Source: T1Sed10-7 sp047921175 (GTDB taxonomy: Bacteria; Actinomycetota; Nitriliruptoria; Nitriliruptorales; Nitriliruptoraceae). From it: a stretch of 6,175 nucleotides of DNA. Every line of letters starts with the position of its first letter. Position 1 is the stretch's first letter. Below are positions 1 through 5,019 of this stretch, in pieces. The translations under genes and the position numbers were made by a program. The notes beneath the pieces are model-generated. The model saw only the letters and a list, made by a program, of their open reading frames with translations. It had not been told where the DNA came from and ran no database searches. Where the stretch lies: the NCBI GenBank assembly GCA_047921175.1, contig JBLRWQ010000113.1, forward strand, positions 1 through 6,175, read 5' to 3'.

Positions 1-1
1 G

Positions 2-538
2 GACGGTGCCGGCGAGCCGCGGGGCTGGAGCGAGTTCGACCCGGTCGGCCCCGTCAACGCCTACGGCCGCAGCAAGGCCGCGGGGGAGGCGCTGGTCCGC
101 GCGACGCTGGCCGAGCACCACATCGTGCGCACCGCCTGGCTGTCCGGGGCGCGCGGCCGCAACTTCGTGGCGACGATGCTGCGCCTCGGTCGCGAGCGCG
201 GGGCGGTGGCCGTCGTCGACGACCAGATCGGCTCACCGACCTACAGCCGGGACCTGGCCGCGGCCATCGTCGAGCTGGCCGGCTCCGACCGGTACGGCAC
301 CTGGCACCGGACCAACACCGGTCGCTGCAGCTGGTACGAGCTGGCCGTGGCGGTGTTCGAGCTGGCCGGGATGGACGTCGAGGTGGCACGGCAGCCCTCC
401 TCGGCCCTGGATCGCCCCGCCCCGAGGCCGGCCTGGTCGGTGCTCGACGCCGTCCATGCGACGACGGCCGGCCTGACGCCGCTGCCGCACTGGCGGGACG
501 GGCTCGAGCGCCTGCTGGCGGAGATGGAGGCGGCGTGA
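2..538 (+). CDS. rmlD: dTDP-4-dehydrorhamnose reductase (RmlD), C-terminal part, 5' end outside window
   Basis: RmlD catalyses the last step of dTDP-L-rhamnose synthesis, the NAD(P)H-dependent reduction of dTDP-4-keto-L-rhamnose, in the cytoplasm. The reading frame is open from the left edge to TGA 536-538, giving 178 residues with no start, so roughly the first 110-120 residues of a ~290-residue family member are missing, including the nucleotide-binding glycine motif. Visible family marks are the short-chain dehydrogenase YxxxK catalytic pair (YGRSK, fragment residues 21-25), then RTAWLSG, NFVATML, the highly typical VVDDQIGSPTY, and CSWYELA near the sugar-binding end, followed by a RPAWSVLD stretch. 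An internal ATG at 125 is not the true start, because the YxxxK motif lies upstream of it. The stop overlaps the next gene's start (GTGA), which suggests translational coupling. An RmlC-family gene lies about 3 kb downstream. The family call is secure; the exact sugar product is inferred. Confidence 0.93.
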   Translation, partial: DGAGEPRGWSEFDPVGPVNAYGRSKAAGEALVRATLAEHHIVRTAWLSGARGRNFVATMLRLGRERGAVAVVDDQIGSPTYSRDLAAAIVELAGSDRYGTWHRTNTGRCSWYELAVAVFELAGMDVEVARQPSSALDRPAPRPAWSVLDAVHATTAGLTPLPHWRDGLERLLAEMEAA

Positions 539-1146
539 CGGCACGGATCCTGGTGCTGTGCCGGGCGAACGTCGCTCGCAGCCCCCTGCTGGCCGCACGG
601 CTCCAGCTGGAGGTCGCTGCGCGTGCGCTCGACGGGGTCGTGGAGGTCACCTCCGCCGGGGTGGAGGCCACGTTCGGTCTGCCCGTGGCGGCTGGCTCGC
701 AGGTCGTCGCCGAGCGGTGGGGACTGGACCTCGGCGACCACCAGGCCCGGCCCCTGCTCCACGCCGATGCGGACGTGCAGGACCTGGTGCTCACGATGGA
801 GCGCGCGCAGACCCGCCGGGCGGTCGCCACGGTGCCGTCCCTGGAGGGACGGGTCTTCACCGCGCCGGAGCTGGCGTCCATCCTCGCCGACCGGGGCGTT
901 GCCGCGGGGTTGCCGGACGGCGTCGGGGTCGATGCCTCGGGGGTGGCCGAACGGGTCCGGGCGGTCGTGGCGCTGGCGGACGGGCAGCGCCCGGGATGGT
1001 GGGAGCAGCGGCGCGGCGCCCTGGAGGTCGCCGACCCCATCCAGCAGGGGCAGGAGGTCTACGACCAGATCGGGGAGCGGTTCGTCGAGCTCGCCGAGGG
1101 GATCGCCGCGGGGTTGTTCGGGCCGCGGGCGCCTGGGCAGGGGTGA
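535..1146 (+). CDS. Low-molecular-weight protein-tyrosine-phosphatase family protein
   Basis: The 203-residue product carries the phosphatase P-loop at its N-terminus: Cys9-x5-Arg15-Ser16-Pro17 in the context LVLCRANVARSP. The proposed general-acid Asp167 sits in the late VADP motif, followed by the usual Tyr and helix (QEVYDQIGERFVEL). Family enzymes remove phosphate from tyrosine on cytoplasmic proteins; related proteins are arsenate reductases. It is longer than the ~150-residue classical enzymes because of a central segment (about residues 105-160, including FTAPELASIL). As I recall, similar insertions occur in actinobacterial members. The usual second P-loop cysteine (CxGNxCRS) is Ala14 here and the loop glycine is Ala11. 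The GTG start at 535 overlaps the rmlD stop, and GGAGG at 526-530 lies four bases before it. The overlap suggests co-expression with sugar-nucleotide synthesis; many bacterial polysaccharide loci carry such a phosphatase opposite a tyrosine kinase, but no kinase is visible here. The substrate is unknown. Confidence 0.85.
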   Translation: MTARILVLCRANVARSPLLAARLQLEVAARALDGVVEVTSAGVEATFGLPVAAGSQVVAERWGLDLGDHQARPLLHADADVQDLVLTMERAQTRRAVATVPSLEGRVFTAPELASILADRGVAAGLPDGVGVDASGVAERVRAVVALADGQRPGWWEQRRGALEVADPIQQGQEVYDQIGERFVELAEGIAAGLFGPRAPGQG

Positions 1147-1287
1147 GCGGGGGTCGCACCGGGCGGGAGCGCTGTGCGCGAGCCCCGTGCGGCGACGCAC
1201 AACCTCCCTCACGTTGCGGGTACGGGGAGCTACGGTGCGTCGGAGGCCGGCACGGGGGGAGGGGCACGGCGGATCCGGAGGTGCGAG

Positions 1288-1557
1288 GTGAACCACCGCG
1301 GACGCGACGGCGAGGACGGCTGGCTGGAGCCGAGCGCTGAGAGGGCGGTGCACTGCCACTGTGGTGCGCTCCTCGCGGACCGGGTCGACGGGCCGTTCCT
1401 GGTCATCGACGGGGTCGAGTACCAGTTCCGTCGGCGCACGGACACGCTCACCTGCCCCAGCTGTCGTCACGAGCACCCGCGTCGCTCGCTGCGGCCCGGT
1501 CTCCACCGGGAGCGGGCCGACACCGGACTTCGCCGGCGCGGCGCGGAGGCCCGGTAG
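1288..1557 (+). CDS. Small CxC/CxxC zinc-ribbon-like protein, copy 1
   Basis: I do not recognise a named family. The 89-residue product has two cysteine pairs: Cys23-x-Cys25 (CHCGALLAD) and Cys56-x2-Cys59 (CPSC), about 30 residues apart, which looks like a small zinc-ribbon. Histidines at 22, 24, 61 and 63 are also near the metal site. The segment between the pairs is a likely beta hairpin (VIDGVEYQFRRRTDTLT). The C-terminal tail is rich in arginine. The CHCGALLA start loosely recalls the Com-type zinc-binding proteins, but this is only a resemblance. The GTG at 1288 is chosen because GGAGG (1277-1281) sits six bases upstream; a GTG at 1174 in the same frame would add a low-complexity extension without similarity to copy 2. 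A TACGGT at 1231-1236 could be a -10 box, but its -35 is poor. The next gene is a tandem paralogue with the same length and motif spacing, which supports this being a real gene. Confidence 0.72.
   Translation: MNHRGRDGEDGWLEPSAERAVHCHCGALLADRVDGPFLVIDGVEYQFRRRTDTLTCPSCRHEHPRRSLRPGLHRERADTGLRRRGAEAR
1405..1454 (+). repeat. 50-bp direct repeat, copy 1 (inside zinc-ribbon gene 1)
   Basis: These 50 bases are identical to 1769-1818, at an offset of 364 bases. They encode the shared core from IDGVEYQF to TDTLTC. The flanking coding sequence aligns with no gaps but differs at many bases, so the perfect identity is confined to this island. Confidence 0.9.
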
Positions 1558-1654
1558 CCGCACCGCGTGAGCGACCCGAGCGGACCACTAGGCCCGGCGT
1601 CCCGTGATGGCTACGGTGGCGGCACGAGCGGGGGAGGGCGAACCGGAGGCGGCC

Positions 1655-1921
1655 GTGGGCACCGAGCACAGCGACGAGCAGCACGGGGCCGGCGGCGAAG
1701 CCTCGACCGAGGTGCGCTGCCACTGCGGGGCCCTGCTCGCCGACCGCATCGACGGGAAGACCGTGGTGATCGACGGGGTCGAGTACCAGTTCCGTCGGCG
1801 CACGGACACGCTCACCTGTCCCGACTGCGGCCACGCCCACCCGCGGCGCACGCTGCGGCCCGGGTTCCAGGCGGAGCCGGGGGACACGGGGCTGCGGCGG
1901 CGCCGCGACGACCGCCGCTGA
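1655..1921 (+). CDS. Small CxC/CxxC zinc-ribbon-like protein, copy 2
   Basis: Tandem paralogue of the preceding gene, 88 residues. It aligns without gaps from RCHCGALLADRIDG onward: Cys22-x-Cys24, then Cys55-x2-Cys58 (CPDCGHAH), followed by HPRRTLRPG and an arginine-rich tail. The acidic first 20 residues (MGTEHSDEQHGAGGEASTEV) differ completely from copy 1, so the metal-binding core and tail are the conserved part. The GTG start at 1655 follows GGAGG (1645-1649) by five bases, and gives the same core offset as copy 1 to within one residue. A GTG at 1604 and an ATG at 1607 in the same frame are possible starts but lack such a site. The 97-base gap from copy 1 leaves room for a promoter, or the two may form one transcript. 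Function is unknown; nucleic-acid or protein binding through a zinc ribbon is an inference. The gene converges on the DUF218 gene with a 67-base gap. Confidence 0.73.
   Translation: MGTEHSDEQHGAGGEASTEVRCHCGALLADRIDGKTVVIDGVEYQFRRRTDTLTCPDCGHAHPRRTLRPGFQAEPGDTGLRRRRDDRR
1769..1818 (+). repeat. 50-bp direct repeat, copy 2 (inside zinc-ribbon gene 2)
   Basis: Second copy of the identical 50-base island at 1405-1454. The identity ends at 1819, where T replaces C in a synonymous Cys codon, and begins after 1768, where G replaces C. Confidence 0.9.
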
Positions 1922-1988
1922 GGTCGGCGGCTCGGGTCGTGGCGCGGGCGGTGGTCGCTTCCTGCGCGGACCGGGCGCCCGGCCGGCG

Positions 1989-2510
1989 TCAGCAGGCCCG
2001 TTCGACCGTCGCGCCGGCGATCACCCCGGCGGCCTCGCGCAGCAGCAACCGCGGGGCGATGCGGGGCCGGTCGTCGCGTGACGCCCCGACCACGGTGACC
2101 CGATCGCCCAGGCACTGCCGGAACAGGAACCGGGTCCGCGAGGTGTGGAAGTCGCTGGTGGCCACCGTCACGTGGTCCCAGCCGTACCGCGCCGCCATCT
2201 CGGCGACCGCACGGGCCTCCCCGACGGTGTTCTCCGGGACCGGCTCGAAGCAGATGGCGTCCCGGTCGCAGGCGGCGCCCTCCGCCGCGGCGTAGAAGCG
2301 CGCGTTGGACGAGAGCACCAGCCGGGCGCCGTAGCGCTCGGCCAGCTCGATCCCGAGCCGGGCCCGCTCGTCACCGGCACCACCGAGCACCACCACGGCG
2401 TCCGGATCCCGGGGGACATCGTCGCTCGGGACCATGAACCACGCGAACGCGAGCCCGCCGCCGAGCACGGCCAGCGTCAGGACGAGGGTCAGCCAGCTTC
2501 CGGTGCCCAC
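1989..2510 (-). CDS. YdcF/DUF218 family protein with N-terminal membrane anchor
   Basis: The 173-residue product belongs to the DUF218 (YdcF/SanA/ElyC-like) group, whose members are linked to cell-envelope functions; the exact activity of this one is unknown. A single hydrophobic helix occupies about residues 5-26 (WLTLVLTLAVLGGGLAFAWF). The domain then begins with DAVVVLGG (37-44), followed by LVLSSN (64-69), the ENT motif (93-95) and the family signature TSDFHTSRTRFLF (118-130), with Ser119, His122 and Arg125. Four cysteines (81, 87, 133 and the C-terminal 173) would lie outside the membrane if the helix is an anchor, and could form disulfides. The GTG start at 2510 is preceded by AGGAG on the minus strand with a four-base spacer and places the helix right at the N-terminus. 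A GTG at 2579 would add a 23-residue polar leader and remains possible. The gene is divergent from the MscS gene and convergent with the zinc-ribbon pair. Confidence 0.83.
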   Translation of the reverse strand: MGTGSWLTLVLTLAVLGGGLAFAWFMVPSDDVPRDPDAVVVLGGAGDERARLGIELAERYGARLVLSSNARFYAAAEGAACDRDAICFEPVPENTVGEARAVAEMAARYGWDHVTVATSDFHTSRTRFLFRQCLGDRVTVVGASRDDRPRIAPRLLLREAAGVIAGATVERAC

Positions 2511-2541
2511 CCCGCTCCTGTCCGTGCCGTCCGGGGCGGCG

Positions 2542-2547
2542 AGGGTA
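2542..2547 (-). promoter_or_regulatory. Possible -10 box for the DUF218 gene
   Basis: On the minus strand this reads TACCCT, matching the loose actinobacterial TANNNT -10 pattern, about 32 bases before the chosen GTG start. I see no good -35 element at the usual distance, so this is a weak call. Confidence 0.2.
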
Positions 2548-2600
2548 CGCCGACCCGTCCCCGAGGGTGCGGACCTCACGCCCCTGCCAGGTCGGCGCAG

Positions 2601-2606
2601 TAGGGT
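2601..2606 (+). promoter_or_regulatory. Possible -10 box for the MscS-family gene
   Basis: TAGGGT, a common actinobacterial -10 form, lies 32 bases before the GTG start of the channel gene, leaving room for a short leader and the ribosome binding site at 2623-2627. No convincing -35 is visible upstream. Confidence 0.3.
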
Positions 2607-2637
2607 CGGGTCTCCGTGACCGGGAGGGGGTGTCGAG

Positions 2638-3627
2638 GTGGCGACGTCGCTGGCGCAGGAGGCGCCTGCGGAGGACCAGCCCATCTTCCGTGAGGTCGAG
2701 ACCCCGGAGCTGTCCGAGCTGACCGACCCGAGCACGGTGCTGGAGCTGGTCCGGGGCGCGTTCGCGGAGCTGGCCGGCGACCTGCTGGTTCGCCTGCCGC
2801 TGATCCTGGTGGCGCTGGTGGCGTTCGCGCTCTTCCTGCTGGTCGTCCGGCTGATCATGGGGGGCGTCAACCGCGGGATGCGGCGAGCCGACCTCGACTT
2901 CACGGTCCGTCGCCTGGTCAGCAACCTGCTCCGCCTGCTCCTGCTGCTGCTCGTGGTCCTGCTGGCGCTGTCGATCGCGGGGGTGGAGATCGGTGCCATG
3001 CTCGCCGCGCTCGGGCTCATCGGCCTGGGGGTGGCGCTGGCGCTGCAGAACATCCTGGAGAACCTCATCTCCGGGGTGCTGATCCTGATCCGCAAGCCCT
3101 ACGACCGCGGCGAGATCGTCATCGTCGCCGAGGGGCTCGAGGGGTACGTCGACGACGTCGACCTGCGGGTGACGACGATCCAGGCCTACGACGGCACGGT
3201 CACCCTGGTCCCGAACGCCGACATCTACCGCAACCCCATCACCAACCTGTCCCGGCGCGGCACCCGACGGACCACGATCCACGTCGGCATCGACTACCGC
3301 AACGACCAGGAACGGGCCCGCGAGGTCCTCCTCGACGCGGTCGCCGAGCTCGAGGAGGTGCTCGAGCACCCGGAGCCGCTGGTGTTCCTGACCGGGCTCG
3401 GGGACTCCAGCGTCGACTTCGAGGTCCGCGTCTGGTTCGACGTCACCACGCACGGGGTGCCGGTCATGCAGGACCTGTGCTACCGGGCCTGCAAGGCCGC
3501 GCTCGACCGGGAGGGCTTCACGATCCCGTGGCCGATCCGGACCCTGGCCGCGGACATGCACCCCCTGCAGGTCCGCAGCGTCGAGGTGGTCGACCGCGGG
3601 CCGGCGCGTGAGGGCCGCGAGCGATGA
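2638..3627 (+). CDS. Small mechanosensitive ion channel, MscS family
   Basis: MscS channels are homoheptamers in the cytoplasmic membrane that open on membrane tension and release solutes during hypo-osmotic shock. The 329-residue product has the minimal three-helix layout: a polar N-terminus (1-45), TM1 about 49-76, TM2 about 95-113, and the pore-lining TM3 about 119-150 rich in Gly, Ala and Leu (MLAALGLIGLGVALALQNIL). The family junction LQNILENLISGVLILIRKPY (136-155) leads into the beta domain (GEIVIVAEGLEGYVDDVDLR, then the NADIYRNPITNLSRR stretch) and the alpha/beta C-terminal domain, ending near FTIPWPIRTL (294-303). GTG 2638 follows GGAGG (2623-2627) by ten bases, a somewhat long spacing. 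The start lies in a 127-base divergent gap shared with the DUF218 gene. The RmlC-family gene begins 64 bases downstream, so the two could share a transcript. The family call is secure; gating properties and ion preference cannot be read from sequence. Confidence 0.93.
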   Translation: MATSLAQEAPAEDQPIFREVETPELSELTDPSTVLELVRGAFAELAGDLLVRLPLILVALVAFALFLLVVRLIMGGVNRGMRRADLDFTVRRLVSNLLRLLLLLLVVLLALSIAGVEIGAMLAALGLIGLGVALALQNILENLISGVLILIRKPYDRGEIVIVAEGLEGYVDDVDLRVTTIQAYDGTVTLVPNADIYRNPITNLSRRGTRRTTIHVGIDYRNDQERAREVLLDAVAELEEVLEHPEPLVFLTGLGDSSVDFEVRVWFDVTTHGVPVMQDLCYRACKAALDREGFTIPWPIRTLAADMHPLQVRSVEVVDRGPAREGRER

Positions 3628-3630
3628 CCC

Positions 3631-3662
3631 TGGAGCGAGGTGCCCGTGGAGCGAGGTCCCCG
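3631..3662 (+). repeat. 16-bp tandem repeat, two units, between channel and epimerase genes
   Basis: Two adjacent 16-base units (3631-3646 and 3647-3662) share the sequence TGGAGCGAGGTnCCCG and differ at one base. Related GAGCGATG words occur on either side (3619-3626 and 3679-3686), so most of the 64-base gap is built from one short theme. No function is evident. Confidence 0.7.
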
Positions 3663-3691
3663 GGACCGATGAGCCGAGGAGCGATGCACCG

Positions 3692-4228
3692 ATGACCGTC
3701 GAGCCGACCGCGATCGCCGGGCTGTACGTCGTGCGCTGGGACACCCACGGTGACGAGCGCGGCTTCTTCCGCCAGACCTACCAGCGGCGCGAGCTCACGG
3801 CGGCGCTCGGACGGGAGCCGGCCTTCGCCCAGGGCAACCACTCCCGGTCCGCGCCGGGGGTGCTGCGCGGCTTCCACGCCGAGCCCTGGGACAAGTTCGT
3901 CTACGTCGCCCGGGGCACGGCCTTCTGCGCCATCGCCGACATCCGGCCCGACAGCGACACCTGCGGCGAGGTGGCCACGTTCCACCTCGGTGACCGCCCC
4001 GGGGAGCGGGTCCGGCTGTTCATCTCCGAAGGGCTGGCCAACGCGTTCTGCGCGCTCACCGAGGTGGACTACCTCTACGACGTCGGTGCCGAGTGGCGCC
4101 CGGACGTGCCCAAGCGCGCGGTGGCCTGGGACGATCCGGACCTCGCGGTCGCCTGGCCGGTCGCCGAGCCGATCGTGTCGGAGGCCGACCGGGCCAACCC
4201 GACCCTGGCGGCGTTGCTGGGGCGCTGA
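3692..4228 (+). CDS. dTDP-4-dehydrorhamnose 3,5-epimerase family protein (RmlC-like)
   Basis: RmlC-type cupins epimerise dTDP-4-keto-6-deoxyglucose at C3 and C5 (some only at C3), the step before RmlD in dTDP-L-rhamnose synthesis. The 178-residue product shows the family order: DERGFFRQTY (21-30), NHSRS and VLRGFH with the catalytic-base His62, Lys68 at the substrate site, the catalytic Tyr129 (DYLYD), WDDPDLAVAWP (146-156) and SEAD with Asp166. Against the Salmonella RmlC sequence as I recall it, the loop after His62 is about four residues shorter (HAEPWDKF), the GFAHGF motif is GLANAF (His to Asn117), and the YYSP motif has Trp135. I recall an actinobacterial subfamily with HAEPWDK, Asn and Trp at these places, sometimes fused to an RmlD domain, so this is probably a variant and not a decayed gene. 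ATG 3692 follows AGGAG (3677-3681) by ten bases; upstream in-frame codons fall in intergenic repeats. Whether it makes rhamnose or another deoxysugar is uncertain. Confidence 0.87.
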   Translation: MTVEPTAIAGLYVVRWDTHGDERGFFRQTYQRRELTAALGREPAFAQGNHSRSAPGVLRGFHAEPWDKFVYVARGTAFCAIADIRPDSDTCGEVATFHLGDRPGERVRLFISEGLANAFCALTEVDYLYDVGAEWRPDVPKRAVAWDDPDLAVAWPVAEPIVSEADRANPTLAALLGR

Positions 4229-4266
4229 GCGCCGACCGGCTGCGGGCAGGCGGTGCGGTGGGCCAC

Positions 4267-4291
4267 GGCGCGGCTGCGTTGCAGCCGTGCC
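4267..4291 (+). terminator. Hairpin, likely terminator after the epimerase gene
   Basis: An inverted repeat pairs 4267-4277 with 4281-4291 (11 pairs including one G-U) around the three-base loop GTT; its core is CGGCTGC/GCAGCCG. It starts 39 bases after the epimerase stop. There is no T-run after it, which is common for terminators in high-GC actinobacteria but leaves the call unproven. Confidence 0.5.
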
Positions 4292-4381
4292 ACCAGCCGT
4301 GGGTGGGTGTGGACAACCCGCCGGGGTCGATCCTGCGACCCGTAGGCTCGGGCGCTGTTCGCGACCGTTGCGGACGCCAGC

Positions 4382-4390
4382 AGGAGGAGG
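4382..4390 (+). promoter_or_regulatory. Strong ribosome binding site for the coiled-coil gene
   Basis: AGGAGGAGG ends four bases before ATG 4395. It is the best Shine-Dalgarno match in the window and fixes the start against the longer upstream open frame, which only reflects the other frame of the epimerase gene. Confidence 0.75.
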
Positions 4391-4394
4391 CACG

Positions 4395-4949
4395 ATGCCG
4401 ACCGACGAACGGAACCGAAGCGCCCTGGTACGTGCTGCTGCGGACAGCTGGGGCGAGGAGGTGGCCGCCACCTTGTCCGAGTTGCTGCCCACGGCCGGGT
4501 CCCGCCCGGCGACCAAGACCGACATCGATGGCGTGTTGACGGCCATGGACGCCATGGACGCGCGCCTTGAAGGGCGGATGGATCGCTTCGAGGGGCGGAT
4601 GGACGGTCTCGAGGGGCGGATGGATGGCCTCGAGGGACGGATGGATGGCCTCGAGGGGCGGATGGTTCGGCTCGAGGGGCGGATGGATGGCCTCGAGGGG
4701 CGGATGGTTCGCCTCGAGGGGCGGATGGACGGCGTCGAGGAGCGCCTGGGTGGCGTCGAGGAGCGCCTGGGTGGCGTCGAGCGTGAGGTCCGCGGGCTGG
4801 GGGAGCGCATCGACGGGATCGTCCACCGGGTCAACGCCGACGCCGAGCGTCGGTTCACCGATCTGGTCACCTCGCAGACCCGCTCCCTGATGCTCTCGCT
4901 GTTCGGAACCGTCGTGGTGATCGCCGCGCTGGCGTTCGGGCTGCGCTGA
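4395..4949 (+). CDS. Heptad-repeat coiled-coil protein with C-terminal membrane helix
   Basis: I do not recognise a named family; DUF1640-like or phage XhlA-like coiled-coil proteins share the architecture. The 184-residue product has a polar N-terminus (1-57), a coiled coil of twelve unbroken heptads (58-141), a short linker, and a hydrophobic C-terminal helix (about 165-183, LMLSLFGTVVVIAALAFGL) ending in one Arg. Eight heptads read L/F-E-G-R-M-x-x, then two VEERLGG, VEREVRG and LGERIDG. Taking Met as position a and Leu as d, Glu falls at e and Arg at g, the pattern for inter-helix salt bridges, so an oligomer is likely. No signal peptide is seen, so a tail-anchored protein with a cytoplasmic stalk is inferred. 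ATG 4395 follows an exceptionally strong AGGAGGAGG (4382-4390) by four bases. It lies beyond a likely terminator, so it is probably its own unit; TAGGCT at 4343-4348 is a weak -10 candidate. It converges on the lhgO gene. Confidence 0.82.
   Translation: MPTDERNRSALVRAAADSWGEEVAATLSELLPTAGSRPATKTDIDGVLTAMDAMDARLEGRMDRFEGRMDGLEGRMDGLEGRMDGLEGRMVRLEGRMDGLEGRMVRLEGRMDGVEERLGGVEERLGGVEREVRGLGERIDGIVHRVNADAERRFTDLVTSQTRSLMLSLFGTVVVIAALAFGLR
4566..4817 (+). repeat. 21-bp tandem repeat array, twelve in-frame units
   Basis: Each unit encodes one heptad. Units 1-8 (4566-4733) are variants of CTC GAG GGG CGG ATG followed by two variable codons; units 9 and 10 (4734-4754, 4755-4775) are identical to each other; units 11 and 12 (4776-4817) are diverged. 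Units 5-6 and 7-8 form a 42-base pair duplicated with two base changes (MVR then MDG endings). Shared synonymous codons point to recent DNA-level expansion. Confidence 0.9.
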
Positions 4950-5019
4950 GCCAGGGGCCGGCGCAGCTGCGGCACCGTGGCACGGTCGGCACGGCGGCCG
5001 CCTCTCGCCTGGGCGCTCG

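Noticed and set aside
241..1563. Long minus-strand open frames across the rmlD, phosphatase and zinc-ribbon genes
   Set aside because: They are Arg/Pro/Ala-rich shadows typical of high-GC coding DNA, with no recognisable motifs, and lie opposite well-supported genes.
1971..1982. Palindrome CCGGGCGCCCGG between the convergent zinc-ribbon and DUF218 genes as a bidirectional terminator
   Set aside because: After allowing a loop only about four pairs remain, and no tail follows; such palindromes are frequent by chance at this GC content.
3608..3691. Earlier in-frame GTG start for the epimerase at 3608
   Set aside because: The added residues would be encoded by the end of the channel gene and by the intergenic short repeats; ATG 3692 has an AGGAG and fits the family N-terminus.
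2371..3744. Long minus-strand open frame opposite the MscS gene, rich in Asp, Gln, Val and Arg
   Set aside because: Composition is that of an antisense shadow. The plus strand has clear MscS membrane helices and motifs.
4566..4890. Trp/Gly-rich repeat protein in the +2 frame and Pro/Ser/Arg repeat protein on the minus strand over the heptad array
   Set aside because: Both are the same 21-base repeat read in other frames. The frame at 4395-4949 has the strong ribosome binding site, a regular a/d hydrophobic pattern and a membrane helix.
4974..4986. ACCGTGGCACGGT inverted repeat between the convergent coiled-coil and lhgO genes as a terminator
   Set aside because: The stem is only five pairs with a three-base loop. 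The position suits a terminator, but the structure is too weak to call.
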